A DNA stretch of 64,000 nucleotides from Pandoraea iniqua (GTDB lineage Bacteria; Pseudomonadota; Gammaproteobacteria; Burkholderiales; Burkholderiaceae), in contig NZ_CABPSF010000001.1 of NCBI RefSeq assembly GCF_902459685.1, positions 868,001 through 932,000 of the forward strand, in the 5' to 3' direction. The notes below the pieces were generated by a model that saw nothing but the letters and a program-made list of their open reading frames with translations, did not search any database and had not been told where the DNA came from. Positions 8,740-15,643 of the stretch are shown here, one piece after another. The position numbers and the translations under genes were made by a program. The first letter of the stretch is position 1. The number at the start of each line of letters is the position of its first letter.

Positions 8740-9603
8740 GTGATCAATCTGCACGACATTCGTTACGTGCGGCTGGGCACACGCGACCTCGAAGGTGCCA
8801 CGCGCTACGCACGCACCATTCTCGGGTTGCAGGAAGTGCGCCGCGAGGCCGGCTACGTGTACCTTCGCAGCGACAGCCGCGACCATTCCGTCTGCTATTT
8901 CGAAGGCGATCCCGCGGACCACACCGTGGCGTTCGACGTCGCCAGCGACGCGCACTTCGACGCCGCTGCGGCCCAGCTCGAAACGATGCATATCGAGTTT
9001 CGCCGTGGCACCCGCGATGAAGCCGACATGCGCCGCGTGGCCGACTTCCTCACGTTTCGCGACCCGACGGGCAACCAGATTGAACTGGTGCTGCGCGCCG
9101 CGCAAACCGGACGCGGCTATCACGGCGAGCGCGACGCCGGTATCGACTCGTTCAGCCACGTGGGGCTCTGCACCACCGACGCGCGCCGCGACGAAGCGTT
9201 CTGGACGAGCGTGTGCAACGCGCGGGTGTCCGATCGCATTGGCGACGCGCCGTTGCTGCGCATCGACGACGTGCATCACAAGATCGCGCTGTTCCCGGCC
9301 AAACGTGCGGGCATTCAGCACGTGAATTTTCAGGTGAACGGCATCGACGACCTGATGCGCTCGTGGTACTTCCTGCGCGAGCAGGGCGTGCCGATTCGCT
9401 TCGGCCCGGGGCGTCACCCGACATCGCACGCCATGTTCCTGTACTTCGCAGGGCCGGACGGCATGGTCTACGAATACTCCACCGGCGTGCGCAAGATCGC
9501 GCCCGAAGACGAAGCCACGTACGTGCCGCGCCAGTTCCCGTTCGATCCGACCGGGTTCTGCATGTGGGGCGCGAAGCCCGAGATTCCCGAGTTTTCGGCC
9601 TGA
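8740..9603 (+). CDS. type I extradiol ring-cleavage dioxygenase (VOC superfamily)
   Basis: A 287-residue two-module VOC protein of the BphC/catechol 2,3-dioxygenase type. The Fe(II) ligands of the C-terminal module are visible as H140 (FSHVGL), H194 (IQHVNFQ) and E246 (MVYEYSTG), so it should be catalytically competent for meta-cleavage of a catechol-type ring. GTG at 8740 is chosen because AGGAGA lies six bases upstream; an earlier upstream start would add a low-complexity Asn/Arg tail. A class II aldolase-like gene, AAHS transporter and porin follow. The exact ring substrate cannot be read from sequence. Confidence 0.85.
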   Translation: MINLHDIRYVRLGTRDLEGATRYARTILGLQEVRREAGYVYLRSDSRDHSVCYFEGDPADHTVAFDVASDAHFDAAAAQLETMHIEFRRGTRDEADMRRVADFLTFRDPTGNQIELVLRAAQTGRGYHGERDAGIDSFSHVGLCTTDARRDEAFWTSVCNARVSDRIGDAPLLRIDDVHHKIALFPAKRAGIQHVNFQVNGIDDLMRSWYFLREQGVPIRFGPGRHPTSHAMFLYFAGPDGMVYEYSTGVRKIAPEDEATYVPRQFPFDPTGFCMWGAKPEIPEFSA

Positions 9604-9678
9604 TTGCCGTAGGTGGCGAGTCCGGGCATGGCCCGGGCTGCCGCTTACCTACCTGTGGCGGCGACGCCCGGTTTCCCC

Positions 9679-10431
9679 ATGACACAGAACACACACGCTG
9701 CGCCCTCGCTGGCGCCCTCCGCGACGCGCGCAGACGTCTCCGAAGCCGACCGCGCCGTGCGCGTGGCCGCCCGCACGTTGGCGCGCGCAGGACTGGCACA
9801 CGCCTACGGACATTGCAGTGTGCGTCTGGACGACGAGCACTTTCTCGTGTGCGCCGCCCGCCCGATGGGACTCATCGGTGTGGGCGAAGCGGGCACGGTC
9901 GTGCCTATCAACGGCCCGCTGCCTGACGGTGTCCTTGGCGAAGTGCGTCTGCACCAGCAGATCTACCGCCGCCGTCCCGGCATCGGTGCCGTGGCGCGCA
10001 CGATGCCGCCGAAGACGATGTCGCTCTCGACGCTGCGTCGCACCCCGCGCGCGCTACATGGCCCGGGCACTTACTTCGCGCCGGGCGTGCCGCTGTGGGA
10101 CGACCCGCAACTGATTCGCTCCGACGCGCAGGCGCAGGCCGTCATCGACACGATGGGCGAGAACGCGGCCGTGGTGATGCGTGGCAATGGGGTGGTAGTG
10201 GCTGCCGACACGCTCGAAGCGATGGTGGCCCTCACTTGGTATCTCGAAGACGCCGCGCGCGTCGATCTCGACGTGCTCGCGCTCGAAGCCACTTTGCCTG
10301 CGGCCGTGCTCGACGCTGCGCAATGCGAAGCGCGCGCCACCCGCTCGGGCCGAATCATCGAGCGTATGTGGGAATACCTGTCGGTCGGCGATCCCGAGCT
10401 GCGCGACAGCGCCTCCGATAGCCTCCGATAA
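9679..10431 (+). CDS. class II aldolase/adducin family protein with altered metal site
   Basis: About 250 residues with the class II aldolase fold: RVAARTLARAGLAHAYGHCSVRL, EVRLHQQIYRRRPGIGAVAR, and a C-terminal ENAAVVMRGNGVVVAADT segment. The normal zinc motif HTH is replaced by RTM (about residues 107-109) and the usual G-H-G histidine by asparagine, so at least two canonical zinc ligands are missing. Class II aldolase-fold decarboxylases act on hydroxyphthalate-type acids, and such a role would fit beside an extradiol dioxygenase, but this is a guess. The start is uncertain (GTG 9613, ATG 9628 or ATG 9679); none has a good ribosome site. Confidence 0.75.
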   Translation: MTQNTHAAPSLAPSATRADVSEADRAVRVAARTLARAGLAHAYGHCSVRLDDEHFLVCAARPMGLIGVGEAGTVVPINGPLPDGVLGEVRLHQQIYRRRPGIGAVARTMPPKTMSLSTLRRTPRALHGPGTYFAPGVPLWDDPQLIRSDAQAQAVIDTMGENAAVVMRGNGVVVAADTLEAMVALTWYLEDAARVDLDVLALEATLPAAVLDAAQCEARATRSGRIIERMWEYLSVGDPELRDSASDSLR

Positions 10432-10592
10432 CACGACGACACCCATCCGATAAGTCATGCACCCGAGCACAACTGGAACACCCCGAATTACCTGAATCGC
10501 CCCCCCACCGGCATCGGCCTTCCAAGAGCGTTTTCGACAGACGCCATGGCCGGTGACGTTAGCCCACGGCACTCGCCGTACAGGAGACAGAC

Positions 10593-11933
10593 ATGGAAAT
10601 AACCGCTTTGATGAATCGACGGGGCATCACGCCATTTCAATGGCGCGTGATTGCCCTGTGCTTTCTGATCGTGACGCTCGACGGCTTCGACACCGCCGCC
10701 ATCGGCTATCTCGCACCCGCCATCCGCAGCGAATGGGCGATGGCAACGACCAGCCTCGGCACGGTCTTCGGGGCCGGGCTTGGCGGCCTGATGCTCGGCT
10801 GCTTCATCTTCGGCCCGCTCGCCGACCGCATCGGCCGCAAGCGCGTGCTGATCGTCTCGGTAGTGATGTTCTCGCTGGGCAGCATCGCGTCGGCGTTTGT
10901 CCATAGCCCGACCGAACTCGCGATCATGCGCTTCATCACCGGCATCGGCCTTGGCGGCGCCATGCCCAACGCGATCACGCTCAGCTCGGAGTACTGCGCT
11001 GAGCGCATTCGCTCGCTGCTGGTCACGGCCACGTTTTGCGGCTTCACGCTGGGCTTCGCCATCGGCGGCGAAATCGTCGCGCAGACGTTGCCGCACATCG
11101 GCTGGCGCGGCGTATTGATCGCGGGCGGCGTGGTGCCGCTGGCCGTCGTGCCGGTGCTCATGCGCTGGTTGCCCGAATCGATGCGCTACCTCGCCGCAAG
11201 AGGGGATCGTGGCGAGCAGTTGCTGGCGATCGCGAGAAAGATCGATCCGCTGGTCTCGCGCATCGACCCCGAGGCCACCCCGGCAGGCGCGGCCACGTCG
11301 GCGGTGGGCGGGCTTTTCACGCCCCGGTATGTGATCGGCACGCTGCTGCTGTGGGCCACGTACTTCTGCACGCTGTGCGCGTTTTATCTGCTCACGAGCT
11401 GGCTGCCGCTGGTCGTTAAGGACTCGGGTTACACGCTGGCAGAAGCGGCTCGCATCGGCGCCATGCTGCCGCTCGGTGGCACCGTGGGCGCCGTGATGAT
11501 CGGCTTCGCGATGGACCGCACGAGCCCGTACCGCGTCCTCGCGGCGTCGTATGTGATGGCCGGCATTGCCCTGTGCATTCTCGGCACGGTGACCCACCAA
11601 TCCGGCTGGCTGATGGCAGTCGTCTTTCTCGCGGGCTTCGGTATCGCTGGGTCGCAGACGGGTGCTAACGCACTCACGGCGGCTTACTACCCGACGGCCT
11701 CGCGGGCCACCGGCGTGGCATGGGCGCTGGGCGTCGGCCGGCTGGGCTCGATTCTCGGTTCCAGTCTCGGCGGAGTGCTGATCGCGACGGCATCGAGCAC
11801 GGCACAGGCGTTCCAGATCGTCGCCATTCCGGCCTTCATCGCGGCGGCGCTCATGCTCGTGATGCGTCGACGTGTCGGCCGTGACGGCGCCGTGAGCCCC
11901 AGCACCGCGAAGCCGGCGGCACGCGCCGTCTGA
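10593..11933 (+). CDS. MFS transporter, aromatic acid:H+ symporter (AAHS) family
   Basis: A 446-residue, 12-segment major facilitator. TLDGFDTAAIGYLAPAI in the first helix carries the D-G-F-D motif diagnostic of AAHS carriers (PcaK, BenK, MhpT), and GPLADRIGRKRVLI is the loop 2-3 signature. AGGAGA precedes the ATG. It should import an aromatic acid across the inner membrane by proton symport. Placed between ring-cleavage genes and an outer-membrane porin, it probably supplies the substrate of this cluster. A second AAHS carrier at 25.6 kb belongs to the gentisate genes. Confidence 0.9.
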   Translation: MEITALMNRRGITPFQWRVIALCFLIVTLDGFDTAAIGYLAPAIRSEWAMATTSLGTVFGAGLGGLMLGCFIFGPLADRIGRKRVLIVSVVMFSLGSIASAFVHSPTELAIMRFITGIGLGGAMPNAITLSSEYCAERIRSLLVTATFCGFTLGFAIGGEIVAQTLPHIGWRGVLIAGGVVPLAVVPVLMRWLPESMRYLAARGDRGEQLLAIARKIDPLVSRIDPEATPAGAATSAVGGLFTPRYVIGTLLLWATYFCTLCAFYLLTSWLPLVVKDSGYTLAEAARIGAMLPLGGTVGAVMIGFAMDRTSPYRVLAASYVMAGIALCILGTVTHQSGWLMAVVFLAGFGIAGSQTGANALTAAYYPTASRATGVAWALGVGRLGSILGSSLGGVLIATASSTAQAFQIVAIPAFIAAALMLVMRRRVGRDGAVSPSTAKPAARAV

Positions 11934-12091
11934 TCGGTCGCTGGCGTCGCCGTCAGCACTGCGCCGGCGACGTTTTCCCCCGTTGATTGCTGTACCCGCC
12001 ACGCGAGCGTCCCCCGACGCGTGCGTGGCGGTTCGCTTGTTACCGGCCGACACAGGCCGGACCACCACAACGCTTCACAGGAGACAACACC

Positions 12092-13234
12092 GTGACCCAC
12101 AAGGTACTGCCCGCGCTTGCGCTGGCCGCCGGCATCGCGTTGGCGCAAACCCCGGCGATGGCGCAGAGCGTCACGCTCTTCGGCATTCTCGATACCGGCG
12201 TCGAATACATTTCTCACGCGGGCACCAACAACAGCTCGCTCGTTCGCATGCCCGCCAATACGGGCTCGCTGCCGTCGCGCTGGGGCATGCGTGGCGACGA
12301 GGATCTTGGCGGCGGCTTGCATGCCTTGTTCATGCTGGAGAACGGCTTCAACGTGCGTGGCGGCGACTTGAATCAGGGCGGTCGATTGTTCGGCCGTCAG
12401 GCGTGGGTCGGCTTGTCGAACCAATACGGCACGCTGTCGATCGGGCGTCAGTATTCGATGACGTTCTGGGTCATGGCCGACGCCGACATTCTCGGGCCGG
12501 ACCTGTACGGCAGCGGCTCGCTCGACAGCTACATCCCGAATGCGCGCAGCGACAACACCGTGGCCTACAAGGGCGTGTTTCAGGGGCTGACGGTGGGTGC
12601 GACTTACTCGTTCGGACGCGACAGTGGCGGCACCGGCAACTCACCGGGGCAGGGCACGTGCGCGGGGCAGGTGCCGGGGCAGATGACAAGCTGCCGGCAG
12701 GTGTCGACGATGCTCAAGTACGACACGGCGTGGTTCGGTGTGGCGGGCGCATGGGACGAGCAGCGCGGCGGCACTGGCGCGGCCGCGAGCTTCTTCAACG
12801 GTGCGGCGGCAGTGCCGCTCACGAGTTCGGCCGACAAGGACACGCGTTGGCAGTTGAACGGGTATGTGAAGGGCGGTAACTGGAAGGCCGGCGCAGGCTG
12901 GCTGGGCCGCCGCGTGCAGACCGCGTCGGCGGCCGTGGCCGACGTCAATTCCGATATGTTCTACGTGGGTGCGCTGTACCAGTTCACGCCGTCATTCGCT
13001 GTCGATGGCGAAGTGTTCCGCATGCTTAATGCGCGGCAGAACACGCGGGCGACGATGGCGACACTGCGCGGCACGTACTTCTTCTCGAAGCGCACTGCCG
13101 TCTATACCCAAGTGGGCTATCTCGCCAACAGCGAGCATGCAGCGTATTCCGTGAGTTCGGGCGGTGCGGGCGGGTCGCCCACGCCGGGCACGAATCAGCT
13201 CGGCGTGAACGTGGGCATGCGGCACACGTTCTGA
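12092..13234 (+). CDS. Gram-negative trimeric porin (OpcP/OmpC-like)
   Basis: A 380-residue outer-membrane beta-barrel porin. GTG at 12092 follows AGGAGA and opens a classical signal peptide (VLPALALAAGIALAQTPAMA, cleavage before QS). The mature protein begins SVTLFGILDTGVEY, shows SRWGMRGDEDLGGGLHALF and the constriction-loop FGRQAWVGLSNQYGTLSIGRQ, and ends with the barrel-assembly phenylalanine (GVNVGMRHTF). It lets small solutes into the periplasm; placement after an aromatic-acid transporter suggests a role in uptake for this cluster. The last codons form one arm of a long hairpin described separately. Confidence 0.92.
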   Translation: MTHKVLPALALAAGIALAQTPAMAQSVTLFGILDTGVEYISHAGTNNSSLVRMPANTGSLPSRWGMRGDEDLGGGLHALFMLENGFNVRGGDLNQGGRLFGRQAWVGLSNQYGTLSIGRQYSMTFWVMADADILGPDLYGSGSLDSYIPNARSDNTVAYKGVFQGLTVGATYSFGRDSGGTGNSPGQGTCAGQVPGQMTSCRQVSTMLKYDTAWFGVAGAWDEQRGGTGAAASFFNGAAAVPLTSSADKDTRWQLNGYVKGGNWKAGAGWLGRRVQTASAAVADVNSDMFYVGALYQFTPSFAVDGEVFRMLNARQNTRATMATLRGTYFFSKRTAVYTQVGYLANSEHAAYSVSSGGAGGSPTPGTNQLGVNVGMRHTF

Positions 13235-13253
13235 TGACGTGTGCCGCATGCCC
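13213..13253. terminator. 17-bp perfect hairpin spanning the porin stop codon, putative bidirectional terminator
   Basis: Left arm 13213-13229 (GGGCATGCGGCACACGT) and right arm 13237-13253 are perfectly complementary, with loop TCTGATG carrying the porin TGA. It lies between two convergent genes (porin stop 13234, aldo/keto reductase stop 13265). No T-run follows either arm, so it is not a textbook intrinsic terminator; it could still block or stabilise both transcripts. Confidence 0.65.
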
Positions 13254-13264
13254 TGCGGCGCGGG

Positions 13265-14314
13265 TTACAGCAGACCGGCTTCGGTCAGTTGCGCACGGCG
13301 CGGGTCGCCTTGGCGTGCGAGCATCCAGCCCGGATACTCGGCGGGCAGGGCGCTCGCGGCGTCGATGGCGGCCAACTCACGGGCTTCGAGCTTGACGCAG
13401 GTAGCCGCGATGTTGTCATCGAGCTGATCGGTACGCTTGGCGCCGATGATGACCGTCGAGACGACCGGCTGATGCAGCAGCCATGCGAGGGCGATCTGCG
13501 CGACCGACACGCCCTTTTCCGTCGCGATGCCACGCATCACGTCGATGACGTCGTAGGCGCGCTCCACGTCCACGGGCGGGAAGTCGAAGCTCTGACGGCG
13601 GCTACCGGCTTCCGTCTGACCGTCTCGGGTGTACTTGCCCGAGAGCAGGCCGCCCGCGAGCGGGCTCCACACCATGAGGCCGACGTTCTCGCTGCGCAGC
13701 ATCGGGACGATTTCGCGTTCCAGATCTCGTCCGGCGACCGTGTAGTACGCCTGTAGCGACGCAAAGCTCGCGAGGTTGAGCCGCGCCGAGATGCCGAGCG
13801 CCTTGGTGATTTGCCACGCGGCCCAGTTCGACACGCCGATGTAGCGCACGTCGCCCTGACGCACAAGGGTGTCGAGTGCCGAGAGCGTTTCTTCGATGGG
13901 CGTGGCCGGGTCGAAGCCGTGCACCTGATACAGATCGATGTGATCGAGGCCAGTGCGTTTCAGGCTGGCCTTGATGCCGTCCATGATGTGGTAACGCGAC
14001 AGGCCGCGCGAGTTGGTGCCTTGGGCACCGGTCACACCGAAAACCTTGGTGGCGACCACGACGTTATCGCGCGGCACCTTGAGGTTGCGCAGCGCCTGAC
14101 CGGTGAGAATCTCCGACTGGCCTTCCGAGTAGACGTCGGCCGTGTCGATGAAGTTGATACCGGCGTCGAGTGCGCGGCCCACGAGGGTGTCGACGTCGTT
14201 CTGCTGCAATTGTCCGATCTTGCTCCACATCTCGCCCTGACCGCCGAAGGTCATCGTGCCGAGGCACAGTTCCGAGACGAACAGGCCGGTGTTGCCGAGT
14301 TTTCTTTGTCGCAT
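13265..14314 (-). CDS. aldo/keto reductase
   Basis: A 349-residue AKR of the YajO/Tas-like group starting MRQRKLGNTGLFVSELCLGT. The catalytic tetrad is visible: Asp and Tyr in INFIDTADVYSEGQSE, Lys in VVVATKVFG and His in LYQVHGFDP; SPLAGGLLSGKY and IIGAKRTDQLDDN contribute to NADPH binding. It reduces aldehydes or ketones with NADPH in the cytoplasm; the substrate is not evident. GGAGC precedes the chosen ATG. It is divergent from an AraC-family gene, and the 344-base spacer contains three phased direct repeats, so regulation by that AraC protein is likely. Confidence 0.88.
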   Translation of the reverse strand: MRQRKLGNTGLFVSELCLGTMTFGGQGEMWSKIGQLQQNDVDTLVGRALDAGINFIDTADVYSEGQSEILTGQALRNLKVPRDNVVVATKVFGVTGAQGTNSRGLSRYHIMDGIKASLKRTGLDHIDLYQVHGFDPATPIEETLSALDTLVRQGDVRYIGVSNWAAWQITKALGISARLNLASFASLQAYYTVAGRDLEREIVPMLRSENVGLMVWSPLAGGLLSGKYTRDGQTEAGSRRQSFDFPPVDVERAYDVIDVMRGIATEKGVSVAQIALAWLLHQPVVSTVIIGAKRTDQLDDNIAATCVKLEARELAAIDAASALPAEYPGWMLARQGDPRRAQLTEAGLL

Positions 14315-14658
14315 TGCATTGCTCCGTTGAAGTCGCCACCCGTTGCTGATTGCCATCGGGGGAGACGGCAGGCACGGGATGGGATGCATTATGCGTCGCG
14401 GTGCATCAGGCAAGCAGTACCTGTTCCTGCACATTTCCTGCCTGATTCTGCAATCGCGATCCGAATGCCCCGAAATGGCGCGGAATATGGCTGCGAGATG
14501 ACAGTCAGGGCAACGTGTGCTGACGGAAATTGCCGGATTCTCCGGATTTCGTGCTCGATCGTGCCGATCTGTGATTGGAGGATCAGGCAAATTCCGCTGG
14601 CGGGCGTATGCTGTGCGTCATTGTTGTCTTACACGCCTTGGCTGGTGGAGCCTTTCAC
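14315..14658. other. 344-base divergent spacer between aldo/keto reductase and AraC genes
   Basis: No gene is supported. Contains the phased TTCCTGC repeats listed separately and otherwise unremarkable promoter DNA for the two divergent genes. The long frames that cross it on both strands are upstream extensions without ribosome sites. Confidence 0.5.
14424..14451. promoter_or_regulatory. three 11-bp-phased direct repeats, putative AraC-type operator
   Basis: TTCCTGC at 14424-14430 and 14435-14441, then TTCTGC at 14446-14451, each 11 bases apart and so on one face of the helix. Direct repeats of this spacing are the usual target of AraC-family dimers. They lie about 110 bases upstream of the aldo/keto reductase start and 210 bases upstream of the AraC gene. 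Confidence 0.5.
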
Positions 14659-15630
14659 ATGCATCTGGTCAAAACCCAACCGCCGGTGACGCCCGCGAGC
14701 GCGTTTGCCGACGATCCGTCGCATACGGCGCGAAGTGAACTGGTGAGATTGCTGGACCGCGCGACGCACGGGCTCGAAGGGACGACGCCCACGGCGGTCG
14801 AAGGCCTTTTTGTGCACCGTATTCTTCACCCGGGCGGGCCGAAGCCGGCGTTGCAATTGCCGGCGTTTGCGGTGATCGCACAAGGCGCAAAGCGCGTGCA
14901 GATCGGCGAGGAAAGTTATGCCTACGACCCGATGCACTACATGGTCTCGTCGGTGCACTTGCCGGTGGTGGCGCAAGTCAGCGGGGCAAGCGAGCATGCG
15001 CCGTATCTTGGTCTGCGGCTCGATCTCGCGGTCGAGGACGTGACGGCGATGATTGGCGACGAGAATTTGCCGCCGCCCGCGCCTGCGGAAAGTGGACGCG
15101 GCATGTACGTGAATCGTCTTGATGCGTTATTGCTCGATGCCGTGTTGCGTTTGCTGCGGCTGCTCGAGACCCCGCGAGACATTCCGATCCTTGCCCCGAT
15201 GATCAAGCGCGAAATTGTTTATCGTCTGCTGATGAACGGGCAGGGCGTGCTGCTGCGGCAAATGGCGTTGCAGGATAGCCAGATGAACCGCATCGCTCAT
15301 GCGGTGCGCTGGCTGCGCGAACATTACACGCAGCCGTTACGGGTGGATACGCTGGCGCAGGAAGTGCATATGAGCGTGTCGTCGCTGCATCACCACTTCA
15401 AGCTGGTGACGGCGATGAGCCCGTTGCAGTACCAGAAGCAGTTACGGTTGCAGGAAGCGCGCCGGTTGATCTTCGCGGCAGACATTGCGGTGGCCGCCGC
15501 GGCGCAGGCGGTCGGGTACGAAAGCGCATCGCAGTTCAGCCGCGAATACGCGCGCGTGTTCGGTGAAGCGCCACTGCGTGACAAGCGTCGATGGCTGCAA
15601 GAGGGCGATGCGGGGACGGGGGCACGCTAG
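14659..15630 (+). CDS. AraC-family transcriptional regulator
   Basis: A 323-residue regulator with an AraC_N cupin-like sensing domain (PALQLPAFAVIAQGAKRVQIG, then LPVVAQVSGASEHAPYLGL) and a C-terminal double HTH (HYTQPLRVDTLAQEVHMSVS, FKLVTAMSPLQYQKQLRLQE, ending in the AQAVGYESASQFSREYARVFG signature). ATG at 14659 is chosen for the GGTGGAG eight bases upstream; an upstream frame extends to 14575 without such a site. Divergence from the aldo/keto reductase and the phased repeats between them make that gene its probable target. This arrangement is common for the YqhC/YqhD-like class of aldehyde-response pairs, but the inducer here is unknown. Confidence 0.88.
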   Translation: MHLVKTQPPVTPASAFADDPSHTARSELVRLLDRATHGLEGTTPTAVEGLFVHRILHPGGPKPALQLPAFAVIAQGAKRVQIGEESYAYDPMHYMVSSVHLPVVAQVSGASEHAPYLGLRLDLAVEDVTAMIGDENLPPPAPAESGRGMYVNRLDALLLDAVLRLLRLLETPRDIPILAPMIKREIVYRLLMNGQGVLLRQMALQDSQMNRIAHAVRWLREHYTQPLRVDTLAQEVHMSVSSLHHHFKLVTAMSPLQYQKQLRLQEARRLIFAADIAVAAAAQAVGYESASQFSREYARVFGEAPLRDKRRWLQEGDAGTGAR

Positions 15631-15643
15631 CGGGTGTGGGGTC

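Noticed and set aside
10488-12068. Minus-strand open frame of 526 codons across the AAHS transporter
   Set aside because: Composition is Arg/Ala/His repeats typical of shadow frames; the plus-strand MFS gene has a ribosome site and family motifs.
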